A stretch of DNA of 64,000 nucleotides, taken from Cognatundibacterium crateris (GTDB lineage Bacteria; Pseudomonadota; Gammaproteobacteria; Burkholderiales; Burkholderiaceae_D). The position numbers were made by a program, and so were the translations under genes. Below, one piece after another: positions 55,823-64,000 of the stretch. Location: positions 367,816 to 431,815 of the forward strand of contig NZ_JAABOS010000004.1 in the NCBI RefSeq assembly GCF_010078235.1, read 5' to 3'. Under the pieces are notes generated by a model. It ran no database searches, was not told the origin of the DNA, and saw only the letters and a list, made by a program, of their open reading frames with translations. Positions within the stretch are counted from its first letter, which is position 1, and each line of letters begins with the position of its first letter.

Positions 55823-57619
55823 TTAGATTGCTTGTGTCGCCTGACGCAGCCAGTCGCTGGCAGCGCCAGAGACGTGTGGTGACAGACGCTGCCACACTTG
55901 CTGGTGGTACTGATTGAGCCATTGCAGCTCTTCATGGTTCAGCAATTGTGGCAGGATGCAGCGTACATCTATCGGGCACAGAGTCAGGGTTTCAAATTGC
56001 AGGAAATCCCCGAATTCATTGGCCTCTGCCGCGACATTCAACAACAGATTTTCTATGCGTACACCCCATTTTCCTGGCCGGTAAATGCCAGGCTCATTCG
56101 AGGTGATCATGCCTTCCTGCATCGCCATATGTGGCTCAGGCATGGCGCCGGAAATGCTTTGCGGACCTTCGTGCACATTCAGGAAATAACCGACGCCATG
56201 GCCGGTGCCGTGACCGAAATTGATATTCTCAGCCCACAGCGGCGCACGTGCCAGGCTGTCCAGCATAGGCGACAGCGTGCCGCGCGGGAAGTGCGCGCGC
56301 GACAGATTGATCATACCTTTCAGTACCAGCGTGAAATCGCGCTTCTGTGCCTCGGACACGTTGCCTATCGCTACCACACGCGTGATATCGGTGGTGCCGT
56401 TCAGGTATTGGCCGCCAGAGTCGATCAGCAGCAAGCCATCACCCTGAATGGTCGCATGTGAAGCCGGCGTGGCACGGTAGTGTGGCATCGCGCCATTGGC
56501 ATTGAAACCAGCGATAGTACCGAAGCTAGGTGAAATAAAATGTGGCTGACGTGCGCGCGCAGCGCAAATCTGCTCATCAATGGTGAATTCAGTAACTATT
56601 TCCTGATTCGCCAGTGCCTGTTCCAGCCAGCTGAAAAATTCGCACAGCGCAGCGCCGTCTTGTTCCATTGCTTCGCGTACGAACTGCGCTTCAGCCACTG
56701 TTTTGCGTGATTTGCTGAACACTGAAGGGTTGATGGCTTCGATCACGCTGCAGTGGGTCGCTATCGCCTGACGGAAGCCAAAGGTAATGCGGCGCGGATC
56801 GATCAGTACGCGGCTGCCTGCGGGCAACTGGTTTAAGGCGCCGGCAGCTTCTGCATAGTCGCGCAGGTAGATGTGCTCTGCGCGCAGTTGCTCTGCTAAA
56901 TCTGAGGGAACTTTGCCGGGTGCGATAAACAGCTGTACCTGGTCCTGGCTGATCAGGGCATGTGCTACAAATACCGGGTTGTAACTGACATCGGCACCGC
57001 GCAGATTCAGTATCCAGGCCAGATCATCGACGGTAGACACGAAATGCTGGTCGGCACCCAGCTTATGCATATCTGCGCGCAGTTGCGCCAGTTTGTCAGT
57101 GCGGCTGACCGGTGCAAACGGTGGCTGATGTTCAAATACAGCCGCGTCCGGTAAGCCTGGCCGCGCAGTCCAGACTTGTTCCAGTAAATCTGTATCAGTT
57201 TTCAGCGTGATGCCTTGCGCCGCCAGGCTGTGCTGCAAGTGGCGAGCGGTGGATAAGGCCAGCACCATGCCGTCGGCCGCCACTATCTGACCTGTTGTCA
57301 AATGTTGTGCCAGCCAGTCTATATGCAGGGTCGCGGCCGCAGACATAGTTTTCATCATGCTGATGCCGCTGCCTGCTAACTCCTGCTCGGCCTGACTCCA
57401 GTAGCGGCTGTCTACCCATAGTCCGGCAAAATCACGGGTGACCACCAGATTTCCGACCGAACCGGTGAAGCCGGAAAAAAAGCTGCGGCCTTGCCAGCGG
57501 TCTGGCAGGTATTCAGATAAATGGGGATCAGCAGAAGGGATCAGGCAGGCGTCGATTTGCTGCTGTTGCATCGTCAGGCGCAGCGCCTGCAAGCGTTCAG
57601 GAATAGTGTTCATCGGCAT
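55823..57619 (-). CDS. Xaa-Pro aminopeptidase (aminopeptidase P family, long form)
   Basis: A 598-residue cytosolic metallopeptidase of the three-domain type. The two N-terminal creatinase-like domains span about 1-310. The catalytic pita-bread domain shows the dinuclear metal ligands in LIDSGGQYLNGTTDITR, GHGTGHGVGYFLNVHEGP, ITSNEPGIYRPGKWGVRIEN and FLQFETLTLCPID. It removes an N-terminal residue in front of proline. Two ATGs, 57619 and 57613, are possible; neither has a good ribosome site. It follows the GNAT gene and metG on the same strand. Confidence 0.9.
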   Translation of the reverse strand: MPMNTIPERLQALRLTMQQQQIDACLIPSADPHLSEYLPDRWQGRSFFSGFTGSVGNLVVTRDFAGLWVDSRYWSQAEQELAGSGISMMKTMSAAATLHIDWLAQHLTTGQIVAADGMVLALSTARHLQHSLAAQGITLKTDTDLLEQVWTARPGLPDAAVFEHQPPFAPVSRTDKLAQLRADMHKLGADQHFVSTVDDLAWILNLRGADVSYNPVFVAHALISQDQVQLFIAPGKVPSDLAEQLRAEHIYLRDYAEAAGALNQLPAGSRVLIDPRRITFGFRQAIATHCSVIEAINPSVFSKSRKTVAEAQFVREAMEQDGAALCEFFSWLEQALANQEIVTEFTIDEQICAARARQPHFISPSFGTIAGFNANGAMPHYRATPASHATIQGDGLLLIDSGGQYLNGTTDITRVVAIGNVSEAQKRDFTLVLKGMINLSRAHFPRGTLSPMLDSLARAPLWAENINFGHGTGHGVGYFLNVHEGPQSISGAMPEPHMAMQEGMITSNEPGIYRPGKWGVRIENLLLNVAAEANEFGDFLQFETLTLCPIDVRCILPQLLNHEELQWLNQYHQQVWQRLSPHVSGAASDWLRQATQAI

Positions 57620-57682
57620 AGCTGGTTGGCATCAGAGTGAGGAAATTGCTGCGGCTGAGTGGCTACTACAATGCGCTCAGTT

Positions 57683-58156
57683 TCATAAAAAACGCCGCAT
57701 CACATTAGGTTTAGGTTCGTTTGGATTGGCATGCGCATAGTCAAGTTCCGGTGCCAGCTCGAACTCATAAGCCGCATACAAATCGAGTAATCTGGGCTGA
57801 TCGGTGCGCACGCCTAGTCGCAGTTCTTCCACGCCTGCGGTTTGCGCCGCCAGGATGACGGCTTCAAGCAAATGTTGTGACAGGGTCTGGCCACGGAAGG
57901 CTGGCAACACGCCCATGCGACGCATTTCCCAGATGCCAGCATCCATATCCACCGGCAGCCAGCGTACTGAGCCTGCCGGTTCATCGTTGATATACAGGAT
58001 AAAGCCGCCACCCTGCAATAACTCGTGCTGAACCTGTTCAGTTGCTTCGCGGTGCCCACTCGACGTAGGCGCCACTTTATCAGCCCAGCAACTCCGGGTC
58101 AGATGCGCAATCAGTTGCGCATCGTCCGGACTGGCTTCACGTATCACCAGTTCCAT
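57683..58156 (-). CDS. GNAT-family N-acetyltransferase
   Basis: A 157-residue single-domain GNAT protein: LVIREASPDDAQLIAHL at the start, FILYINDEPAGSVRWLP, and the acetyl-CoA loop MRRMGVLPAFRGQTLSQHLLE. The frame is open to 58198, but the family begins at MELVIREA, so I chose ATG 58156, six nucleotides after the metG stop, which implies coupling to metG. The substrate is unknown. Confidence 0.85.
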   Translation of the reverse strand: MELVIREASPDDAQLIAHLTRSCWADKVAPTSSGHREATEQVQHELLQGGGFILYINDEPAGSVRWLPVDMDAGIWEMRRMGVLPAFRGQTLSQHLLEAVILAAQTAGVEELRLGVRTDQPRLLDLYAAYEFELAPELDYAHANPNEPKPNVMRRFL

Positions 58157-58161
58157 ATAGA

Positions 58162-60264
58162 TCAGCCAACCCGCATACCAGGCTGTGCACCTGGCCACGG
58201 CTCCAGTATGTACAAACCAGGATTATTCTTTTCATCCGCGGCAGAGGCGGCAAGCACCATGCCTTCGGACATACCAAATTTCATTTTACGTGGTGCCAGG
58301 TTCGCAACCATCACAGTCAGCTTACCGATCAGCTGTTCTGGCTGATAAGCGGATTTGATACCGGAAAACACATTGCGCGTGCGGCCTTCACCGACATCCA
58401 GCGTTAAGCGCAGCAATTTGTCGGAACCTTCCACATGTTCACAATTGACGATTTTCGCGATCCGTAAATCGATCTTGGCGAAATCAGCAATGTTGATTTC
58501 TGCTGCAACCGGTTCGATGTCGCTCGCTGCGCCTGTTGCAGCTGTGACAGCTGCAGTCGTCGTTGCGGCTTCTGTAGTTGCAGCGGTTGCAGCAGGGGCA
58601 GCAGATGCGGTTGGTGCATCAAACAACTGGTCAAAAATCTTAGGATCGACACGTTGCATCAAATGCGTATACGGATGGATAGTATGCAGATGTGGCAGCG
58701 GTGTCGCGACATCTGACCATTGCAGTGCTGCGATGTTTAACTGGGCTTCAACCTGGCTTGCCAGTTGTGGCAAGACCGGTTTCAGGAAGATGGTCAGGAT
58801 GCGGAAAGCTTCTAACAGACGGCTGCAGACTTCCTGCAGTTTGGCATCGTTTTCCGGCTTCTTCGCTAATTCCCAAGGCTTATTGGCATCGACATAGGCG
58901 TTCACCAGATCAGCCTGTTCCATGGCCAGGCGCAGTGCTTTGCCGTATTCGCGGGCTTCAAACAAGGCTTGAATCTCAGGCGCAGCTGTGCGCAGGTTGC
59001 CCAGGAAGGCATCATCCGCCGTCGCCCAGTCGGTGCTGATGACGCCGTTGAAGCGTTTGGTAATGAAGCCAGCAGCGCGTGACGCGATGTTGATGTATTT
59101 GCCGATCAGGTCAGAATTCACCCGTGCGACAAAATCTTCCGGGTTCATATCCAGATCTTCCACTTTGGCGTTCAGTTTGGCCGCAAAGTAGTAGCGCAGC
59201 CATTCCGGATTCATGCCTATGTCCAGATAGCGCAAAGGTGAAATGCCGGTGCCACGCGACTTAGACATTTTTTCACCGGATACCGTGACAAAGCCGTGTG
59301 CATACACATTGTCCGGTGTTTTGTAGCCGGAGAATTTCAGCATCGCTGGCCAGAACAGGGTGTGGAAATAGGTGATGTCCTTGCCGATAAAATGGATTTG
59401 TTCGGTGCTGGGATCCGCCATGAAGGCATCGAAATCACGTCCGGTTTTGCTGAAATAATTTTTCAGTGAGGCCAGATAGCCCACTGGTGCATCCAGCCAT
59501 ACATAGAAGTACTTGCCCGGCTGATCCGGAATTTCAATCCCAAAATACGGCGCATCGCGGCTGATGTCCCAGTCGCCCAGTCCATCTTCGCCTTCCAGCC
59601 ATTCACGGCATTTGTTCGCCACTTCGGATTGCAGGCGATTATCTTGCAAGGCCCAGTTGCGCAGGAAATCTACGCATTGTTGGTCAGATAATTTGAAGAA
59701 GAAGTGTTCTGAGGATTTCATCACCGGTGTCGCGCCGGTCAGCACGGAATATGGATTCACGACTTCAGTCGGTGCGTAGACTGCACTGCAAACTTCGCAG
59801 GAATCGCCATATTGATCCTTGGCGCCGCATTTAGGGCATTCGCCTTTGATATAGCGGTCCGGCAGGAACATGTTTTTTACCGGATCATAAAATTGTTCTA
59901 TGGTTTTACTGGTGATGAAGCCGGCGGCTTTCAATTTACGGTAAATATCCTGAGACAGCGCATGATTTTCTTCGCCATCGGTCGAGTGCCAGTTGTCAAA
60001 CTGAATATGAAAACCATCCAGATATTGCTTACGGCCTGCCGCAATACCGGCTACGAAAGCCTGAGGCGTGAGGCCTGCTTTTTCTGCTGCAATCATGATC
60101 GGTGCGCCATGCGCGTCGTCGGCGCCGACGAAATGCACTTCGTTACCCGACATTCGCTGATGGCGTACCCAGATATCAGCCTGGATGTATTCCATGATGT
60201 GACCGAGGTGGAAAGGCGCGTTAGCGTAGGGGAGGGCGGTAGTAACGAACAGCTTACGGGTCAT
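58162..60264 (-). CDS. metG: Methionyl-tRNA synthetase
   Basis: A 700-residue class I synthetase. The HIGH motif is [11 protein letters not shown] and the KMSKS motif is [10 protein letters not shown]. The zinc knuckle is [19 protein letters not shown]. The C-terminal EMAP/tRNA-binding domain (about 598-700) has [20 protein letters not shown] and [17 protein letters not shown]. An Ala/Thr linker of about 45 residues joins the anticodon-binding and EMAP domains. The GNAT gene follows 5 nt after the stop. Confidence 0.96.
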   Translation of the reverse strand: MTRKLFVTTALPYANAPFHLGHIMEYIQADIWVRHQRMSGNEVHFVGADDAHGAPIMIAAEKAGLTPQAFVAGIAAGRKQYLDGFHIQFDNWHSTDGEENHALSQDIYRKLKAAGFITSKTIEQFYDPVKNMFLPDRYIKGECPKCGAKDQYGDSCEVCSAVYAPTEVVNPYSVLTGATPVMKSSEHFFFKLSDQQCVDFLRNWALQDNRLQSEVANKCREWLEGEDGLGDWDISRDAPYFGIEIPDQPGKYFYVWLDAPVGYLASLKNYFSKTGRDFDAFMADPSTEQIHFIGKDITYFHTLFWPAMLKFSGYKTPDNVYAHGFVTVSGEKMSKSRGTGISPLRYLDIGMNPEWLRYYFAAKLNAKVEDLDMNPEDFVARVNSDLIGKYINIASRAAGFITKRFNGVISTDWATADDAFLGNLRTAAPEIQALFEAREYGKALRLAMEQADLVNAYVDANKPWELAKKPENDAKLQEVCSRLLEAFRILTIFLKPVLPQLASQVEAQLNIAALQWSDVATPLPHLHTIHPYTHLMQRVDPKIFDQLFDAPTASAAPAATAATTEAATTTAAVTAATGAASDIEPVAAEINIADFAKIDLRIAKIVNCEHVEGSDKLLRLTLDVGEGRTRNVFSGIKSAYQPEQLIGKLTVMVANLAPRKMKFGMSEGMVLAASAADEKNNPGLYILEPWPGAQPGMRVG

Positions 60265-60642
60265 GTTGATGCACTTTTGAATGTAAGGAACAAGGGCAAT
60301 ATTCTAACAGCGAATAGCAGGCTTTTTTCGCACAGGCAAAGAATTAGGCGCTGCTGCTGTTGATATTTAATTGTCGCTTTTGCTGCGGCGAATTGAAAAC
60401 CAGCTCAGCCATGATGGCCAAGGCGCGCACGAGATGGGACGAAAACAACAGCTGTTTTGCCTGGGGCTGGAAAATCCCTGATAATGCCTGACCACAATTT
60501 CCCTATGGAAATTATTTATCATCATTTTTGAAGTTGCTGCTGATAGCAATATCGCATATTGCAACAACATTAATTTCTGGTTTGGCTGATCAGCGCACAT
60601 GGCGCAATTGCTCAAACCAGTGCTTCATTATTTTGCCCGCTC
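60265..60642. other. Divergent intergenic region between metG and the sensor kinase
   Basis: 378 nt. The only clear feature is the 17-bp inverted repeat GCAATAT-CGC-ATATTGC at 60546-60562, about 80 nt before the kinase ATG. A minus-strand reading frame of 82 codons at 60367-60615 lacks a ribosome site and protein-like composition, and I do not call it. Confidence 0.5.
60546..60562. promoter_or_regulatory. 17-bp inverted repeat upstream of the sensor kinase gene
   Basis: Perfect 7-bp arms GCAATAT and ATATTGC around CGC. The symmetry suggests an operator for a dimeric regulator. The protein is unknown; the FixJ-type regulator encoded two genes later is one candidate. Confidence 0.4.
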
Positions 60643-62466
60643 ATGAAAAAAATCTTGTTTTTATTACTCTTTATCCTGTCCAGTCTGGCTTTGTCAGTAC
60701 AGGCGCAGTCTGCGGAGGGGAAGCGGGTTTTACTGTTGAGTCCGGATATGGGTTCCAGCGCTTCATTGCAGGAATTTTACGGTGCCTTAAAGACTGCATT
60801 GCGTAAATCAGGGCCGCACACGATTTTTCATGAAAATCTGGATATCTCTCAGTTTCCGCAGGAAACGTATAAGCAAAACCTGAGTAAATGGCTCAAAGAG
60901 AAATACCGCACGCAGAATCCGGACATGATCCTGGTGTTTGGTCAGCAGTCACTGCGTTTTTTACTGCAGCATGAAAAAAATCTGTGGCCTGGTACACCGG
61001 TGGTGTTTGCGCTGACCAGTGATATTGATGTGGTACAGATGAATTTGCCGCCTAATTTTACCGGCAAGGTATTGCGGGCAAATTTTTCGAATGTAGTCAG
61101 TGTCGCCAAAGCCTTGTTTCCTGATGCGCAGCAACTGGTTTTGATCGGCAATGCGCCCGGCCCTGAAACTAATAAAACCTTCCTGCCTTCGCGTTTGAGT
61201 GGCATGGCCGACAATCTGAATGTACAGGATATGCGTGGACAGCCCGTAGAGACTGTGAAGGAGGTGCTAAGCAATTTGTCACCGGATGCTGTGGTGTATC
61301 AAGGTTTGCTGGGTGCGGATATTGCGACCGGTCGCTCATCTGGCAATGAGCTTCTGGCGCAGGTAATCGCTACATCCATGCGTCCGGTGCTGGTGGATGA
61401 TCCGGCAGTGTTGGGGACCGGGCCATTGGCAGCACTGAGTTTCGCATTTGTTGAGCAAGGCCGGGAAACCGCTGAGCTGGCCTTGTCTATTCTGGCAGGT
61501 AAGCCCTTGCGGCAAGAGATACTCAGCTCAGGATTCACGCCGCTGCTCGATAAAAATCAAGTGCTGCGCTGGCAGGTCAAACCTGAGCAATATCCAACTG
61601 GCAGTGAGCTGCGCTTTTATACACCCACAGTGTGGGAGGCCTATCGCTGGCAACTCATCTTTACCTTTGCTTTGGTACTGGTTTTACTGATCGCGGTCCT
61701 TGCATTGGTCATAGAACGGCGCTTACATGCGCACGCAGTCGATGCCTCGCGTCAGGTCCTGGGTCAGATTACCCAAATGAACCGCAAGATGACGGCCTCT
61801 ATCTACAATGAAGCCATCGGTCATGAACTGATGCAGCCGCTGGCAGCGATCCTGAGTAATGTGGAGGCTGCGCAGATATTTCTGAAGCGTGAGCCGCCTA
61901 CGCTCGATCTGGTGCAGGAAACACTGCAGAATATCCGGCGCGATAATTTGCGCGCAGATGAGCTGATTAAAAACATGCAGGGTCTGCTGACTAAATCGGA
62001 TACCGAACTGGTGCCGGTAGAAGTTAACTGGCTGGTGCGTAAAGTGCTGCATTTCTTATCGATAGAAGCCAAAGTGCGACGCATCAGTATCAAAGAAAAA
62101 CTAGGCGCAGATGGCATGATCGTCTCGCTCAATATCGTGCAGATGCAACAGGTGCTGGTCAACCTGCTGCTCAATAGCATGGACGCGATAGACCGCAAAA
62201 AAGGACGTGAACGCAGTATCACAGTTGAGACCATGTTGTATGGGACCGATCACGTCAGGATTTCCATTCTGGATAGCGGTACCGGCTTTGATGAGGGGGT
62301 GGAACGGGTATTTGAATCGTTTTTCACTACTAAGCCTGAAGGCGTAGGTTTGGGGTTATGGATCAGCGCTTCTATTGTGCAGGCGCATGGCGGCCATATC
62401 TGGGCTGAGAACCGCTTAAACGGTGGCATCATGCGCTTCAAATTGCCACTGATCAGGAGCGAATAA
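60643..62466 (+). CDS. Sensor histidine kinase with periplasmic ABC-substrate-binding-like domain
   Basis: A 607-residue kinase. A signal or first helix (about 1-22) is followed by a 310-residue periplasmic domain of the ABC_sub_bind kind (RVLLLSPDMGSS, MILVFGQQSLRFLL, VFALTSDIDVVQM, FVEQGRETAELALSILAG). One helix follows (about 338-360), then the core: IYNEAIGHELMQPLAAILSN (phospho-His), QQVLVNLLLNSMDAI, LDSGTGFDE and GVGLGLWISASIVQ. All boxes are intact. It overlaps the FixJ-type regulator by one base. The ligand is unknown; the start has no strong ribosome site. Confidence 0.9.
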   Translation: MKKILFLLLFILSSLALSVQAQSAEGKRVLLLSPDMGSSASLQEFYGALKTALRKSGPHTIFHENLDISQFPQETYKQNLSKWLKEKYRTQNPDMILVFGQQSLRFLLQHEKNLWPGTPVVFALTSDIDVVQMNLPPNFTGKVLRANFSNVVSVAKALFPDAQQLVLIGNAPGPETNKTFLPSRLSGMADNLNVQDMRGQPVETVKEVLSNLSPDAVVYQGLLGADIATGRSSGNELLAQVIATSMRPVLVDDPAVLGTGPLAALSFAFVEQGRETAELALSILAGKPLRQEILSSGFTPLLDKNQVLRWQVKPEQYPTGSELRFYTPTVWEAYRWQLIFTFALVLVLLIAVLALVIERRLHAHAVDASRQVLGQITQMNRKMTASIYNEAIGHELMQPLAAILSNVEAAQIFLKREPPTLDLVQETLQNIRRDNLRADELIKNMQGLLTKSDTELVPVEVNWLVRKVLHFLSIEAKVRRISIKEKLGADGMIVSLNIVQMQQVLVNLLLNSMDAIDRKKGRERSITVETMLYGTDHVRISILDSGTGFDEGVERVFESFFTTKPEGVGLGLWISASIVQAHGGHIWAENRLNGGIMRFKLPLIRSE

Positions 62467-63098
62467 TGCAGACCAGCTTACCGCCTATCGTACATGTGGT
62501 AGACGATGATTCCTCAGTGCGTTCCGCGCTGGGGATATTGTTGCAGGCTTGCGGCTTTCGCGTATCTACCTACGAATCGGGGGCCCATTTTTTTCAGGCA
62601 GATTTGCCTGCAGAAGTCAGTTGTATTTTGCTGGATGTGAATATGCCCGGTCTGAGCGGCCTGGAAGTACAGGAATTCCTGAATAAGCGGCAATGCCCGG
62701 TTCCGGTTATTTTTCTGACTGCCTATGGTGATATATCCATGAGTGTGCGCGCCATTAAGGCGGGTGCCGAAGATTTCTTGAGTAAGCCGGTGCAAAAAGA
62801 AGACTTGCTGAAAGCAGTCAATGCCGCCCATCAGCGGTATGAGGAAGCACATCAGTCCAGGGTGCAGCTGGAAGATCTGCGCTATCGCTATTCTTTACTC
62901 ACTGAACGCGAACTCGAAGTATTTCATCTGGTCGTGCGCGGCAAGCTCAATAAGCAGATCGCCTATGAACTCGGAAATTCGGAGCGCACGATCAAGGCGC
63001 AGCGTAGCAGCGTGATGGAAAAAATGCAGGTAGAGACCCTGGCAGAGCTGGTGTTGCGCGCAACCCAGCTGGGGGTCTTTGATCAGGGTAAATCCTGA
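62466..63098 (+). CDS. FixJ/LuxR-type response regulator
   Basis: A 210-residue regulator. The receiver (about 8-120) has VVDDDSSVRSAL, phospho-Asp D57 in CILLDVNMPGLSG, VIFLTAYGDISMSVRAIKAG and LSKPVQ. The LuxR-type HTH (about 140-205) has LTEREL EVFHLVVRGKLNKQIAYELG-type segments and ERTIKAQRSSVMEKM. Its ATG overlaps the kinase stop (TAATG), so it is the cognate partner. Targets are unknown. Confidence 0.92.
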   Translation: MQTSLPPIVHVVDDDSSVRSALGILLQACGFRVSTYESGAHFFQADLPAEVSCILLDVNMPGLSGLEVQEFLNKRQCPVPVIFLTAYGDISMSVRAIKAGAEDFLSKPVQKEDLLKAVNAAHQRYEEAHQSRVQLEDLRYRYSLLTERELEVFHLVVRGKLNKQIAYELGNSERTIKAQRSSVMEKMQVETLAELVLRATQLGVFDQGKS

Positions 63099-63266
63099 GC
63101 AGCGAACTTCTCAAAGTCAGCCTGGTTAGAGCTGTAGTTTCAAATAAATATTCCTGATTTTGCACCAAAGTACGATAGACCGGCTTGTTCAGGCTCCCTA
63201 CACTGGCGCCTTTCAGCTTGCTGAGCCTCCCCGGATAGTCTTGTCTATGCTGTATTACAGGTATTT

Positions 63267-63665
63267 ATGTTGAATCCATCTGAGCTTATTCATGTCAATC
63301 TCATTGGCAGCGATGATTATGAACGCGCAGTGTTAGGCCTGGTGCTGGGTGCCAGAGATTACCGTGTGCGTAGTTTCTGCAGCCTGGATGAATTGGCTTT
63401 GCCGCGGCACGAGCCAGGCGGCACATGCGCTTTGCTGGCTCTGAGCCGGCGCGAAGTGGAGTCTGAAGCGATGCTGCAAGGAATCAGACAGTTAAGCTTA
63501 CATTTGCCCGTACTGCTGTTGATTGATCAGACATCCCATGCTCAGCTTGCTGCTGCAGTGGTCTCTGATCATGTTTCTTTGTTGGTTCGACCAGTCCAGA
63601 AAGACGTGCTGTTACGTTCCATACAGCATGCGATACGCTCCTGGCTGGAGTCTGAAATCGCCTGA
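63267..63665 (+). CDS. Degenerate receiver-like protein
   Basis: A 132-residue protein with the beta/alpha layout of a receiver: IHVNLIGSDDYERAVLGLVL, CALLALSRREVESEAMLQGI, LPVLLLIDQTSHAQLAAAVV, and LLVRPVQKDVLLRSIQHAI. The phospho-Asp position is taken by Ser in LALSRRE, and the conserved Lys of KPVQ is Arg (RPVQ). It therefore cannot be phosphorylated in the usual way. The C-terminal RPVQKDVLL strongly recalls SKPVQKEDLL of the neighbouring FixJ-type regulator, suggesting descent from it without the HTH. AGG lies 6 nt before the ATG. Confidence 0.7.
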   Translation: MLNPSELIHVNLIGSDDYERAVLGLVLGARDYRVRSFCSLDELALPRHEPGGTCALLALSRREVESEAMLQGIRQLSLHLPVLLLIDQTSHAQLAAAVVSDHVSLLVRPVQKDVLLRSIQHAIRSWLESEIA

Positions 63666-63673
63666 GCTTTACT

Positions 63674-63701
63674 TTGCTTGCTGAGTTGAAAATTATATAA
63701 T
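63674..63701 (+). promoter_or_regulatory. Sigma-70-like promoter of the terminal lipoprotein gene
   Basis: TTGCTT at 63674-63679, a 16-nt spacer, and TATAAT at 63696-63701, in a strongly AT-rich stretch. The predicted leader to the GTG start is about 35 nt. Confidence 0.55.
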
Positions 63702-63742
63702 CATTAAAAATATATTATATAAACAACTTGGAGTCAGAAATC

Positions 63743-64000
63743 GTGTATCACCAAAAATTGCAATCTGTCAGTAGTCTATTGGGTTTTATCGTTTCCGGTT
63801 TAGTGCTGACAGCTTGCGGCGGAGGTGGTGGAGCGACTGGCGGTGGTAGCGGCAGTACGACCGAGCCGCCCGTGCCGCAAAAAACTTTCCAGAGACAGAT
63901 ACCGCTCGCGGGCGATAGCTTTACTTATCAACACCAGATAAAAGATGATAAGGGTTCGAGCTGGACTTATTATTCGACCGAGGTTTATTGGAATCCGTAT
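63743..64000 (+). CDS. Lipoprotein, 3' end cut by window edge
   Basis: 86 codons are visible, open to the end of the window. The start is GTG 63743, supported by GGAG at 63730-63733 nine nucleotides before it. The first 26 residues form a lipoprotein signal with lipobox LTAC, followed by a run of glycines and a Gly/Ser/Thr linker. The next part (FQRQIPLAGDSFTYQHQIKD) begins a domain I do not recognise. The poly-Gly after the cysteine is typical of exposed betaproteobacterial lipoproteins. Confidence 0.75.
   Translation, partial: MYHQKLQSVSSLLGFIVSGLVLTACGGGGGATGGGSGSTTEPPVPQKTFQRQIPLAGDSFTYQHQIKDDKGSSWTYYSTEVYWNPY

Noticed and set aside
60367-60615. 82-codon minus-strand frame between metG and the kinase gene
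   Set aside because: No ribosome site and irregular composition rich in Cys, Ser and Trp; it overlaps the candidate operator.

Overview
The window looks like chromosome from a betaproteobacterium of the Burkholderiales, most probably an Oxalobacteraceae relative such as Undibacterium. This is inferred from gene content, protein style and moderate GC; no rRNA gene is present to confirm it. Coding density is high. I see no tRNA, rRNA, insertion sequence, prophage or CRISPR array.

Layout. 1-3.5 kb: the end of a hemerythrin-like gene, an S4-domain RNA-binding protein, then a bufferin-type metallophore operon (DUF2282 precursor, DUF692/MNIO oxidase, DUF2063 partner, DoxX). 3.7-6 kb: a lipoprotein alpha/beta hydrolase and an OmpW porin. 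6.1-8.3 kb: a minus-strand c-di-GMP/HDOD signalling operon. 8.4-18 kb: membrane proteins, an M14 peptidase, an MtaD-type deaminase, maleylacetoacetate isomerase, and a divergent receiver / PAS-kinase pair. 18-31 kb: a TonB receptor, an orphan pilin, a LysR/DMT pair, an acyl-CoA ligase, the glutathione-dependent formaldehyde pathway (frmA-fghA) beside a GlxA-type regulator, a periplasmic binding protein, and an NAD-salvage pair (pnuC plus NadR-like kinase). 31-34.5 kb: rpoD with a very long N-terminal extension and a structured upstream region.

34.4-47.6 kb is a phosphate-starvation block. It holds a second PstS, an OlsB-type acyltransferase with a PlcP/LpxH-like phosphoesterase, ppk with sixA, and pstSCAB-phoU-phoB-phoR. 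Three Pho boxes are readable (36105-36133, 40727-40744, 40786-40803). Each consists of 7-bp TGTCA-type units at 11-bp period and is followed after exactly 10 nt by a -10-like hexamer. The block therefore reads as one PhoB regulon joining phosphate uptake, polyphosphate synthesis and probable replacement of phospholipid by ornithine lipid.

47.7-53.7 kb: an HD-GYP response regulator, a FIST-domain sensor and a large hybrid kinase with HPt, resembling NosP/NahK nitric-oxide to c-di-GMP circuits. 53.7-64 kb: YeiH with a divergent LysR regulator, aminopeptidase P, a GNAT protein, metG, a periplasmic-sensor kinase with a FixJ-type regulator, a degenerate receiver protein, and the start of a lipoprotein gene cut by the window edge.

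The strongest leads are the bufferin operon, the Pho-box-controlled olsB-plcP-like lipid operon, the FIST/HD-GYP circuit and the extended RpoD.
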